Shown: one piece after another, positions 1 to 7,231 of the stretch | Layout: each line of letters opens with the position of its first letter | Position numbering within the stretch: the stretch's first letter is position 1 | NCBI GenBank assembly: GCA_030147905.1 | Contig: JASBUM010000196.1 | Span: 1-8,574 of the forward strand | Length of the DNA stretch: 8,574 nucleotides | From: Acidimangrovimonas sp. | GTDB taxonomy: Bacteria > Pseudomonadota > Alphaproteobacteria > Rhodobacterales > Rhodobacteraceae | Direction of reading: 5' to 3' | Program-made: the position numbers and the translations under genes | The notes under the pieces: generated by a model | What the model was told of the DNA's origin: nothing | The model's database searches: none | What the model saw: only the letters and a program-made list of their open reading frames with translations

Positions 1-1508
1 TCGCGGGGATGGCGCTCGTCATCACGCTGGAGATCGTGCTGCTGCTCTACCGTGCGCGCGTCCTGGCGTGGATCGCGGCGCGGCTCGACTATCTGGCAAG
101 CGTCGCCTCCTTCGCGCGCATCCTGCGGATCCGCCCCGCCCTGTCGGAACGTGCCGCGGTAACCGACCAGGCCGCGCGGGTGCGCAGCTTCGAAAGCGTG
201 CGCAGCTTCATTTCGGGGCCGCTGTTCGGGGCCATCCTCGACATACCCGGCAGCCTGGTGTCGATCGCGGCGATCGCGATCATCGGCGGCTGGCTGGCGC
301 TGGTGCCGATCGCGGGCGTCTTCGCGCATCTGGCCTTCTACATGCTGCTGGCGCGGCAGATGCGCATCGCAAGCTCCGTCGCGGCGGAGGAAACCACCGA
401 GATGCAGCGGCTGGCGATCGAGACCTTCGAGAAACGTCAGGCGATCCGCGAGGCCGGGCTGCAGCACCGCTGGTCCGACCGCGTCATCCGCCGTGCGCGG
501 CGCGAACAGCGCGCGCAATTCCTGCAACGCATGATCGGCGGGCTGGGTGAATCCGGCTCGACCTTCATCATGACCGCCACCTCGATGGCGCTCCTCGCCT
601 TCGGCACGGTGCTTTCGTGGGGCGGTGCCCTGGGCGCGGGCGGGCTGCTGGCGGTGACCATCCTGGGCTTTCGCGCGCTGGCGCCCTACCACGTTCTGTG
701 CCTGTCGGCACAACGCATCACGCAGCTCACCAACAGCGTGCGACAGTTCAACACGCTGATGGACATCCCGGCCGAGGAAGAGGAAAAGCGCGAATATACC
801 GAATTGCGCCGGGTCGAGGGTGCGGTCAGCTTCCTCAACACCGGCTTTCGCGGCGCCGACACGCGTCCGGTCTTCGTCGGCCTCGAGATGGAGATCGTTC
901 CCGGCGAGATCATCGGCATCACCGGCGCCAACGGTGCCGGCAAGACGACGTTGCTCAAGCTGATCATGGGCATGGCCGATCTGTCGCTGGGCGCGGTCCA
1001 GATCGACGGCGTCGATACCCGCCAGCTGCGCTTCGCCGATCTGCGCGCGCGGATCAGCTATGTGCCGCAATACCCGAAGCTTTTTGCCGGAACATTGCGC
1101 GAGAACCTCATGTTCGCCGATCCGCTCGCCGATGATGCCAAGATCAACAAGATCCTGCGCGTGGTCGGGCTCGAGGACGAGATTGGGGCGCTGCCCGGCG
1201 GCATCGATCACGTCATCGGCGACCGACCCCTCGGCTCCTCGGCGTTCGCCTTCCGTTTCGCCTTTGCCCAGGCGCTGATGATCGACAGCCGCCTGATCCT
1301 CGTCGACGAGATCCCCAACGGTGTCATCGACGAGGGCGTCGGCGACCTGATCCGTGCACTCGTCGAACGCGCGCGCGGAGAGCGCACGGTGATGTTCGTC
1401 TCTCATCGCTCGGATCTTCTCAGCATGGCCGACCGGCTCGTGGCGCTTCGCTACGGCAAGATCCCGGTCGTCAACACCCCCACCACCCTGATCGGGAGGG
1501 CCGCATGA
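1..1508 (+). CDS. Type I secretion ABC transporter, membrane plus ATPase domains (5'-truncated by window)
   Basis: This is an inner-membrane ABC exporter subunit, most like the LapB/HlyB-type ATPases of type I secretion. Residue numbers count from the first ATG (9), but the frame is open to the window edge and that ATG falls inside a transmembrane helix, so the true start is upstream and the first part of the membrane domain is missing. Membrane segments are visible at about residues 1-20, 70-115 and 185-225. The nucleotide-binding domain follows: Walker A GANGAGKTT (306-314, K312), Q-loop Q354, Walker B LILVDE (D433, E434) and switch H466. The expected LSGGQ signature is replaced by LGSSAFA (408-414), and the D-loop reads NGVID. 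This suggests one degenerate ATP site, possibly within a heterodimer. The stop overlaps the HlyD-family start. The exported substrate is not in the window. Other exporter-type ABC roles cannot be excluded, but the adaptor next door favours secretion. Confidence 0.88.
   Translation, partial: AGMALVITLEIVLLLYRARVLAWIAARLDYLASVASFARILRIRPALSERAAVTDQAARVRSFESVRSFISGPLFGAILDIPGSLVSIAAIAIIGGWLALVPIAGVFAHLAFYMLLARQMRIASSVAAEETTEMQRLAIETFEKRQAIREAGLQHRWSDRVIRRARREQRAQFLQRMIGGLGESGSTFIMTATSMALLAFGTVLSWGGALGAGGLLAVTILGFRALAPYHVLCLSAQRITQLTNSVRQFNTLMDIPAEEEEKREYTELRRVEGAVSFLNTGFRGADTRPVFVGLEMEIVPGEIIGITGANGAGKTTLLKLIMGMADLSLGAVQIDGVDTRQLRFADLRARISYVPQYPKLFAGTLRENLMFADPLADDAKINKILRVVGLEDEIGALPGGIDHVIGDRPLGSSAFAFRFAFAQALMIDSRLILVDEIPNGVIDEGVGDLIRALVERARGERTVMFVSHRSDLLSMADRLVALRYGKIPVVNTPTTLIGRAA
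1494..1507 (+). promoter_or_regulatory. Shine-Dalgarno and ATGA stop/start overlap
   Basis: A GGGAGGG stretch (1494-1500) lies 4 nt before the ATG at 1505. That ATG overlaps the TGA (1506-1508) of the ABC gene. The arrangement fixes the adaptor start and indicates translational coupling between the two exporter subunits. Confidence 0.75.
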
Positions 1509-3046
1509 ACAAGAATGAAATGGATCGCGCCGGCAAGGCGCAGGAAAACGGCGTCGGCACGGATGCGGCAGAAAGCGCCGACCGGAAGCCGAAGCCAAAG
1601 TCGAACGCGCTCGGACGGATCGCGGTGAAGCGTATCGCGGTCCGGCGCGGCACCGGCACGGATCGGGCCGGACCCGATGCCGCGGCCGGGGCGTCTGTGG
1701 ACGCCGACGCCAAGACCGGCGCCGGCTGGCAGTCCGGACAGTCGGCGCCGCAGGATGCGGCCGCCGAACTGACCCGTCCCATCCTGATCGAGGAAACCGT
1801 GCCGCAGGCCTTCGTCCGCCGGACCAGCCTGCTGATCGCCGGCGGCATCCTGACCTTCATCGTCTGGTCCGCGCTTGCCGTGGTCCACGAGGTCTCGCGT
1901 GCCGAGGGCACCATATTGCCTTCGGGTTTCGAGCGGGTGGTCCAGCATCTCGAGGGTGGGATCGTCCAGTCGATCGACGTGAAGGAGGGCGCGCGCGTCC
2001 GGAAGGGGCAGCCCCTGGTCCGGCTGCAGGACGCCACCAGCGTCGAGGACACGGCCGTCCTCGACGAACAGAGCGCGAGCATGCGCGCCCGTATCGCCAC
2101 GCTCAAAGCGCTGTTGGCCGGGCGTGACCCGGATTTCGGCGCCGTCGACGACGCCCGCGTGCGTGCTGCGGGCCAAGACGCCTTCAACGCCGATGCCGAC
2201 GCGGAGCGGGCGCGCCTTGCGTTGCTCGACAGCCAGATCGACCAGGCGAAGCACAACCTTGCCGTCGTCGACCGGCAGATCGAGGGCAACGACGAGACCC
2301 GGCTCTATCTCGCCGAGGTATTCGACCGCGCCGAGGCGCTATTCGTCCGCGGCTATTCGACCCGAAACCTGCTGGCCGAGCGGCGCAATGCCCGCGCGAA
2401 GGCCGACAACGAGGGGCGGGTACTGCAGGAACGCCGACGGGCGGCGGCGGACACGCTCGAGCGGGCGCGGCGCAACCTTGAGGCCTTCCGGGCCGAGACC
2501 CGCGCCGAACGTAGCCGCCGGCTCGAAGAGGCGCAAAACGCCCTCGCCGCCCTCGAGGGGGAGCGCAGCAAGAAGCGGCGTCGGCTGGAACGGCTCGCCG
2601 TGCGCGCGCCAGTCGACGGGCGCGTGAAATCGCTCGATGTCACGACATTGGGCGGCGTCGTCGAATCCGGCCAGAAGATCGCGACGATAGTGCCCGAGGG
2701 CGAGGATCTGATCGCCGAGGCCCGGATCGCGGTCAACCAGATCGGCTATGTGCGCGAGGGGCTTCCCGCGCAGGTCAAGGTTTCAACCTACGACTTCACC
2801 CGCTTCGGCTGGATCGACGCGACGGTGGATTCGATCTCTCCGGCGGCTTTCCGCGATCCGGGCGGGGCGCAGTATTTCAAGGTTCGGCTGCGCTTGTCGG
2901 GCACCAGCCCCAATCACGCGCCGGCGGCGCGGATCTCGCCGGGGATGGAATTCGTCGCCGACATCATAACCGGGCAGAAGACCGTCCTGGCCTACCTGCT
3001 CAGCCCGGTGCGCAAGGCCTTCAGCTATTCTTTCGCGGAGCGCTGA
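1505..3046 (+). CDS. HlyD-family type I secretion periplasmic adaptor (membrane fusion protein)
   Basis: This 513-residue protein is the adaptor that would link the inner-membrane ABC exporter to a TolC-like outer-membrane channel. Residues 1-105 are a hydrophilic cytoplasmic tail. One transmembrane helix follows (about 107-127), then the first lipoyl half with the typical HLEGG motif (148-152). A long charged, Ala/Arg/Glu-rich segment (about 180-365) looks like the coiled-coil hairpin. The second lipoyl half starts at APVDG (368-372) and leads into a beta-barrel region. The C-terminus has the GMEFVADI-TGQKTVL-YLLSP pattern usual for HlyD/PrtE/LapC proteins. It is somewhat longer than typical members because of the N-terminal tail, which is rich in Lys, Arg, Ala and Asp and contains a tandem RIAVK/RIAVR repeat (38-47). 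It overlaps the ABC gene by 4 nt and ends 1 nt before the response regulator, so it is central in the operon. The family assignment is secure; the exported substrate is unknown. Confidence 0.92.
   Translation: MNKNEMDRAGKAQENGVGTDAAESADRKPKPKSNALGRIAVKRIAVRRGTGTDRAGPDAAAGASVDADAKTGAGWQSGQSAPQDAAAELTRPILIEETVPQAFVRRTSLLIAGGILTFIVWSALAVVHEVSRAEGTILPSGFERVVQHLEGGIVQSIDVKEGARVRKGQPLVRLQDATSVEDTAVLDEQSASMRARIATLKALLAGRDPDFGAVDDARVRAAGQDAFNADADAERARLALLDSQIDQAKHNLAVVDRQIEGNDETRLYLAEVFDRAEALFVRGYSTRNLLAERRNARAKADNEGRVLQERRRAAADTLERARRNLEAFRAETRAERSRRLEEAQNALAALEGERSKKRRRLERLAVRAPVDGRVKSLDVTTLGGVVESGQKIATIVPEGEDLIAEARIAVNQIGYVREGLPAQVKVSTYDFTRFGWIDATVDSISPAAFRDPGGAQYFKVRLRLSGTSPNHAPAARISPGMEFVADIITGQKTVLAYLLSPVRKAFSYSFAER
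1616..1645 (+). repeat. Tandem 15-bp imperfect repeat encoding RIAVK / RIAVR
   Basis: Two adjacent 15-bp units (1616-1630 and 1631-1645) encode RIAVK and RIAVR in the cytoplasmic tail of the HlyD-family adaptor. They differ mainly at synonymous or Lys/Arg positions. Together with flanking Arg residues they make a basic, amphipathic-looking patch. This may be a local duplication or a short interaction motif. Confidence 0.5.
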
Positions 3047-3047
3047 C

Positions 3048-3995
3048 ATGAACGCAATGACTGACCCCATTCCCCTGACCGCGGGCAAGCGGCAGCGTCG
3101 CGTGCTGCTGGTCGACGACGATCGCAGTTCGCTTCTGGTGCTGTCGGGCATGCTAGAAAGCCTCGGCTATGCCGTCGAGACGGCCGAGAACGGCGCCGAG
3201 GCCTTCACCATGATGCGCGAGGACGCCCAGCGCGCCGATATCGTGGTGACCGATTTCATGATGCCGGTGATGGACGGTGTCGGGCTGACGCGCAGCCTCA
3301 AGCGCGCGGATGCGACCCGCAATATTCCGGTCGTCATGCTGACCGGCGCCAATTCCGACGACGACATGAGCGCGGGGATCGCCGCCGGCGTGTTCTACTA
3401 CCTCACCAAGCCTCCGGTCCGCGGGCTGGTCACCTCGGTGATGAATTCCGCCCTTCAGGAAGTGGAGCGCAACGAGCGCGTGCGCAACGAACTCGGCTCC
3501 CATCAATCCGCTTTTCGCAACATGGAGATCGCGCGTTTCCGCCTGCGCCTTCCCGACGAGGTCGACGGCGTGGTCAGCCTGATGGCGAGCCTGCATCACG
3601 AACCCGACGCGGCGATCCAGGGCATCTACGAGCTGGTCCAGAACGCGGTCGAGCACGGGGTGCTGCGATTCGGCTTGAAGGAGAAGACGCGATTGCTGGC
3701 CGAGGGGGGCTGGGACGAAGCCTTGAAGGCACGCGCCCATGATCCGCGCTATGCCAAGGGCGTCGTCGAGGCGACCGCGATGCGCCGCAAGGGCGGCACG
3801 TTGTTCGTCGTCAAGGACAACGGCCCCGGCTTCACCTGGAAACCCTTCCTCGCCAGCGATCCGGCCCGTGCGGCGGCGCGCTGCGGACGCGGCATTGCCC
3901 GAGCCGCTAACTATTCCTTTGATCGTCTCGTCTACAACGAATCGGGCAATCAGGTGGCCGGCTTCCTCGCCGGCGAAGCAAGGGTGGTTTGGTAA
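3048..3995 (+). CDS. Response regulator with C-terminal GHKL ATPase (anti-sigma/serine-kinase-like) output
   Basis: This 315-residue cytoplasmic protein has a complete receiver domain (about 20-135): acidic residues D23-D25, phospho-acceptor D69 in VVTDFMMPVMDG, T99 in VVMLTGA, and K121-P122. A charged linker (about 136-160) leads to a GHKL ATPase with N-box ELVQNAVEHG (195-204, N199), G1 box DNGPGF (257-262) and a G2-like GRGIARA starting at 280. There is no H-box dimerization domain. The roughly 60-residue spacing between N and G1 boxes, with the EKTRLL...W insert, and the FD-L-YN-GNQV ending resemble RsbW/SpoIIAB-like anti-sigma kinases (HATPase_c_2) rather than histidine kinases. It therefore probably controls a protein partner by phosphorylation or sequestration, with the receiver as the switch. 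No STAS partner or sigma factor is in the window. It starts 1 nt after the adaptor stop, with GGAG at 3037-3040, and overlaps the hybrid kinase gene by one base, so that kinase is its likely phosphodonor (inference). Confidence 0.87.
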   Translation: MNAMTDPIPLTAGKRQRRVLLVDDDRSSLLVLSGMLESLGYAVETAENGAEAFTMMREDAQRADIVVTDFMMPVMDGVGLTRSLKRADATRNIPVVMLTGANSDDDMSAGIAAGVFYYLTKPPVRGLVTSVMNSALQEVERNERVRNELGSHQSAFRNMEIARFRLRLPDEVDGVVSLMASLHHEPDAAIQGIYELVQNAVEHGVLRFGLKEKTRLLAEGGWDEALKARAHDPRYAKGVVEATAMRRKGGTLFVVKDNGPGFTWKPFLASDPARAAARCGRGIARAANYSFDRLVYNESGNQVAGFLAGEARVVW

Positions 3996-3997
3996 TG
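3981..3997 (+). promoter_or_regulatory. Ribosome-binding region and TAATG junction deciding the kinase start
   Basis: AGGG (3981-3984) lies 10 nt before ATG 3995. That ATG shares its A with the TAA stop (3993-3995) of the response regulator. A TTG at 3989 is in frame but is a weaker start codon and sits too close to this AGGG, so ATG 3995 is preferred. Confidence 0.65.
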
Positions 3998-6900
3998 GTG
4001 ACGGATACGACGTCCAATACGCGCGCAAGGCGGCTGCAGCTTCTCGGTCTCGGGGCGGCGATGCTGCTGGTGCTGGCGACGCTGTCGTTCAATGCCTACC
4101 GTTCCTACGGCGAACACGAATCCCTGGTGAAAAGCGATCAGCGCGATTTCGCGGTGCGCGTGCGCGCCGACATGGACGCCGTCTATGTGCAGGTCAAGGA
4201 CCTGTTCTCCTTCGTCGCCGCCGGCGCCCAGGACCGGATCGCGCGCAAGCTTCGCAATGCCTCGCGCTGGTCACCCTACATGACGGAGCTGGGCTATTTC
4301 ACCTCGGATCGTCCCCAGCAGGTGGTTGCCGCGGTCGGCAAGCCGATCCTGCGGCTCGCGCCCGGTCCGGAGCTCGACGATCTGATCGACAGGCTGCGCG
4401 ACGTCGAGGGGCGGCTTTATGCTGTTCAGCCGGCAAATTACGGCAGCCTCTTCGCGAGCCTCGGTGAGGAGCGGTTGGTCGTCATGCAGGCGATGGCACC
4501 GGCCGGCGCGAGGGGCGCCGTCACGGTGGTCTATGCCGCGATCGATCTGCGCAGCATGCTCGAGGCGGCCTCGGCCAACCTGATGACGAGCGCTCTGCAT
4601 CACGCGACCTCCGCCATCGACGGCCGCAAGACCACGCTTTCCTTCGCGACCGGCGGGAAGTCCATCATGGACTGGATCCTGCCACCGCGGGTGTTGCCGA
4701 CAGATGTCGCGCTGACCGGGAACGCCTCGCTCCATGCCAGTCTGCGCGAACGCACCGGGAGCCTTGGGCTCTTCATGGCGACTATGGTGGGTCTTTTCAT
4801 CGTCGCGCTGGCCGCGACGGTGGGGCTTCTGTTCTATCTGCGCTTCCAGCGACGCGTGAGCCAGCGTCTGCGTGAGACACTCGAGCATGCCGAAGAGGCG
4901 AACGAGGCGAAATCCGAATTTCTCGCCAACATGAGCCATGAGATCCGCACCCCGCTCAACGGCATCCTCGGCATGGCCGAACTGCTGTCGCGCGGGACGC
5001 TAAGCGGGGACAACCGCCGCTACGTGCGCCAGATCCAGGCGTCCGGCAAGGTACTGCTGTCGCTGCTCAATGATATTCTCGATCTCTCGAAGCTCGAGAA
5101 GGGACAGTTGGCCATCGACCCGGTGCGCACCGCGCTGCCGCCGCTTCTGCAGGACATCGCCAATTTCTATGCGCCGCTCGCGCAGGAAAAGAACCTTTCG
5201 CTGCTGATGGAGATCGACCCCGACCTGCCGCCCTATGTCCAGGTCGATCCCACGCGCCTGCGCCAGATGCTGGGCAATCTGCTGTCGAACGCGATCAAGT
5301 TCACCGAAAAGGGCGAGGTGGTCCTGTCGATCCACGCGCGACCGCCCAGCGAGACGGGCTCGCAACGGATCTTCGATTTCTCGGTCAGCGATACCGGGAT
5401 CGGCATCTCGGACGAGAACGTGAGCAAGCTGTTCTCGCGCTTTTCCCAGGCCGAGGGCTCGACGACCCGGCTCTATGGCGGAACCGGTCTCGGGCTGGCG
5501 ATCTGCAAGGACATATGCGAACAGATGCGCGGCACCATCGGCGTGCAGAGCACGCTCGGCAAGGGCTCGACCTTCAGCTTCTCGCTGCCGCTCAAGGTGG
5601 AAGAGGGCGGCATGGAACCGGTCGAGGTCCGCAGCCGGGTCGCCGTCGTCACCCATTCGCCGACGCTGACCCGAATCCTCGAAAGCAGCCTGCGCCGCTT
5701 CGGAATCGAGCACCAGCTGTTCACCTTCAACCAGGCGCTTCAGGCGCAGCTTCGCAAGGCGCAGGAGGCCGGCGATCGCTTCGACGGACTGATCATCGAT
5801 GAAGGCAGCGACATCCATCGCGCCAAGGCGATCATGCGCTCGCTGCAATCCGATCCGGCGACCAAGCACATGTGGTGCCTGCTCCTGGGCGAAAAGCAGA
5901 CCAACCGCTCCTATCGCGACTTCGATGCCGTGGTGACCAAGCCGTTTCTCGCCTGCGACCTTGCCGATTCGATCCTTCGGGCCGATTCCGACGAGGCCGA
6001 GACGACACCCGTCAGCTTTGACACCCGCTCCGGCGACGGCCGGCGCGTAGCGGCAGGTTACCGGGGCCGCAACTGCCTTCTGGTCGACGACAATTACGTC
6101 AACCTTCTCTTCGGTGAGGAGGTCCTGCAAGGCATGGGCTTCACCGTCAAGACCGCCGTCAACGGCCGCAAGGCGGTGGAGGCCGCCTGTGCCGAAGCCT
6201 TCGATGTCATCTTCATGGATTGCCGCATGCCGATCATGGACGGCTATCAGGCCACGGCCGAGTTGCGAAAGCTGATGGCCAGCGGAACCCTGACCCGGGC
6301 ACCAATCATCGCGGTCACCGCCAATGCGCTCAAGGGCGATCGCGAACGCTGTCTCGAAGCGGGCATGGACGGATTCCTGACCAAGCCGCTGATGACCAAC
6401 GATCTCGAGAATACGCTGGCGGAATTGCTGCCGCCCTGGGAGGGCGAAACCATCGACGACCCGGCCGCCGCCCCTACCCCACCGAAAACGGAGAACCCCC
6501 CGATGCCCAGCCAAACGCCCAAAGCCGAGACGCCCGTCACCGACCCGGCCTCTGCGCGAGCCGTGCGGCGCGCGCCGGCCGCCGCGCCGGCACCCGGCAA
6601 ACCCGGCGCCGCGGGCGCCACGAAATCGGCGACGCCACCCGCTGCCTCGGGCGAAAAGGTCCCGCTGGTTGATGTCGGCGCCTTCGAGGCCACGCGCGCC
6701 GTGGTCGGCAAGTTCGACATGCTGATCGACTTCTACCGCAAGGACACCGTGAGCTACCTCACCGCGATCCGCGAAGCCCTCGCCATGGGGCGGATCGAGG
6801 ACGCCGTTCTGCCGGCCCATTCGATCAAGAGCTCCAGCCGCACCATCGGTGCGCAGGGCATGGCCAAGCTTTCCGAATATCTCGAATATCAGGCTCGCCA

Positions 6901-7021
6901 GCCGGAAACCGCCGACCCCGAGGTTCTGGGCCGCCTGCGCGAGAAGATGGAGCAGGTCTTCGCCCTGACCGACCGCCGCATCGAGCAACTGATGACCGCA
7001 GACAAGAGCGGCGCCGCCTGA
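3995..7021 (+). CDS. Hybrid sensor histidine kinase: sensor, HisKA, HATPase, degenerate receiver, receiver, Hpt
   Basis: This 1008-residue inner-membrane kinase carries a full phosphorelay. TM1 (14-33) and TM2 (about 258-282) flank a periplasmic region of roughly 220 residues that may be Cache-like but has no motif I recognise. HisKA follows, with H315 in [12 protein letters not shown]. The ATPase has N432 in LSNAIKF, D466 in DTGIGIS and GGTGLGLAI (495-503). Receiver 1 (about 549-665) is degenerate: THS (553-555) replaces the acidic pair and G632 sits where Thr/Ser is expected, although D602 and K649 remain. Receiver 2 (about 693-812) is intact: D698-D699, D742 in [11 protein letters not shown]775 and K797. 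A Pro/Ala-rich linker (about 813-890) precedes an Hpt domain (about 893-1000) with H942 in [14 protein letters not shown]. The likely route is H315 to D742 to H942, then to an external receiver, most simply that of the preceding gene (inference). The start at 3995 is chosen over TTG 3989. The signal sensed is unknown. Confidence 0.93.
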   Translation: MVTDTTSNTRARRLQLLGLGAAMLLVLATLSFNAYRSYGEHESLVKSDQRDFAVRVRADMDAVYVQVKDLFSFVAAGAQDRIARKLRNASRWSPYMTELGYFTSDRPQQVVAAVGKPILRLAPGPELDDLIDRLRDVEGRLYAVQPANYGSLFASLGEERLVVMQAMAPAGARGAVTVVYAAIDLRSMLEAASANLMTSALHHATSAIDGRKTTLSFATGGKSIMDWILPPRVLPTDVALTGNASLHASLRERTGSLGLFMATMVGLFIVALAATVGLLFYLRFQRRVSQRLRETLEHAEEANEAKSEFLANMSHEIRTPLNGILGMAELLSRGTLSGDNRRYVRQIQASGKVLLSLLNDILDLSKLEKGQLAIDPVRTALPPLLQDIANFYAPLAQEKNLSLLMEIDPDLPPYVQVDPTRLRQMLGNLLSNAIKFTEKGEVVLSIHARPPSETGSQRIFDFSVSDTGIGISDENVSKLFSRFSQAEGSTTRLYGGTGLGLAICKDICEQMRGTIGVQSTLGKGSTFSFSLPLKVEEGGMEPVEVRSRVAVVTHSPTLTRILESSLRRFGIEHQLFTFNQALQAQLRKAQEAGDRFDGLIIDEGSDIHRAKAIMRSLQSDPATKHMWCLLLGEKQTNRSYRDFDAVVTKPFLACDLADSILRADSDEAETTPVSFDTRSGDGRRVAAGYRGRNCLLVDDNYVNLLFGEEVLQGMGFTVKTAVNGRKAVEAACAEAFDVIFMDCRMPIMDGYQATAELRKLMASGTLTRAPIIAVTANALKGDRERCLEAGMDGFLTKPLMTNDLENTLAELLPPWEGETIDDPAAAPTPPKTENPPMPSQTPKAETPVTDPASARAVRRAPAAAPAPGKPGAAGATKSATPPAASGEKVPLVDVGAFEATRAVVGKFDMLIDFYRKDTVSYLTAIREALAMGRIEDAVLPAHSIKSSSRTIGAQGMAKLSEYLEYQARQPETADPEVLGRLREKMEQVFALTDRRIEQLMTADKSGAA
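6490..6505 (+). promoter_or_regulatory. Possible internal ribosome-binding site and in-frame start for a free Hpt protein
   Basis: Inside the linker of the hybrid kinase, GGAG (6490-6493) lies 9 nt before an ATG (6503) in the same frame as the kinase. Initiation here would give a 172-residue product (kinase residues 837-1008) containing only the Pro/Ala-rich linker and the Hpt domain. The position at a domain boundary is suggestive, but GGAG followed by ATG can occur by chance in GC-rich DNA. Confidence 0.25.
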
Positions 7022-7047
7022 GCCTCAGCCGAGGCGCGGCTTGCGCC
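7022..7047 (+). other. Two overlapping, mutually exclusive small hairpins after the kinase stop
   Basis: Immediately after the TGA, GCCTC (7022-7026) pairs with GAGGC (7031-7035) around a 4-nt loop. GGCGC (7033-7037) can instead pair with GCGCC (7043-7047). The stems share bases, so only one can form at a time. There is no T-tract. They may protect the mRNA 3' end or be part of termination, or may simply be by-products of high GC content. Confidence 0.3.
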
Positions 7048-7055
7048 ACGCGGGT

Positions 7056-7081
7056 CGCCGCCGATCTCAGCTACGGCGGCG
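7056..7081 (+). terminator. GC-rich hairpin, terminator-like but without a T-tract
   Basis: CGCCGCCG (7056-7063) and CGGCGGCG (7074-7081) form a perfect 8-bp stem with a 10-nt loop, about 35 nt after the stop of the hybrid kinase gene. The following bases (TTGTGACCCC) do not form a U-run, so classical intrinsic termination would be weak. Its position between two apparent transcription units is what favours a termination role. Confidence 0.33.
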
Positions 7082-7167
7082 TTGTGACCCCGCCGTCTAC
7101 GCACAGGCTCGTCCCCGCCGTTGCCCCGCGCCCAGATACGGCGGTGGCGATCGGCGCTGGCCAAGCG

Positions 7168-7197
7168 GACGGGGCGCCCGCTACACTGGCCGAAGCC
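7168..7197 (+). promoter_or_regulatory. Weak candidate sigma70-type promoter upstream of the dctB-like gene
   Basis: TGGCCA (7168-7173) and TACACT (7192-7197) each match four of six consensus bases of -35 and -10 elements, with an 18-bp spacer. Transcription would begin near 7204, giving a leader of about 28 nt that includes the pentamer repeat. Matches this loose arise by chance. No clear sigma54 -24/-12 site was found. Confidence 0.2.
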
Positions 7198-7210
7198 GGG
7201 CGCGACCCGG

Positions 7211-7230
7211 CGGGACGGGACGGAACGGGA
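7211..7230 (+). repeat. Four tandem CGGGA pentamers covering the dctB-like ribosome-binding region
   Basis: Three CGGGA units and one CGGAA variant (the third unit, 7221-7225) run head to tail and end 1 nt before the ATG at 7232. The purine-rich repeats are the only Shine-Dalgarno-like sequence for this gene, so the number of units sets what the ribosome can pair with and at which spacing. Confidence 0.6.
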
Positions 7231-7231
7231 C

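Noticed and set aside
9..11. ATG at position 9 as the true start of the ABC transporter.
   Set aside because: The frame is open upstream, the ATG falls inside a membrane helix, and the exporter membrane domain would lack its first part.
1451..2289. Two minus-strand open frames of about 270 codons opposite the adaptor gene.
   Set aside because: They lie opposite the clear HlyD-family motifs, overlap each other in different frames and show no recognisable domain.
3989..3994. TTG at 3989 as the start of the hybrid kinase.
   Set aside because: ATG 3995 gives a standard TAATG coupling with AGGG 10 nt upstream. The TTG would add only two residues and would sit 4 nt from that AGGG.
3153..4028. A 291-codon minus-strand open frame opposite the receiver-ATPase gene.
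   Set aside because: The + strand encodes intact receiver and ATPase motifs throughout. The antisense product is low-complexity and His/Arg/Ala-rich.
5000..6988. A 662-codon open frame on the minus strand opposite the hybrid kinase.
   Set aside because: It is an antisense shadow caused by GC-rich third positions. Its product is a His/Gln/Arg/Gly/Asp-rich string without domains, whereas the + strand frame has complete kinase, receiver and Hpt motifs.
7141..7175. A sigma54 promoter (TGGC...GC pattern) upstream of the dctB-like gene.
   Set aside because: TGGCGATC followed by GCTGGCC does not match the TTGC -12 element or its fixed spacing.
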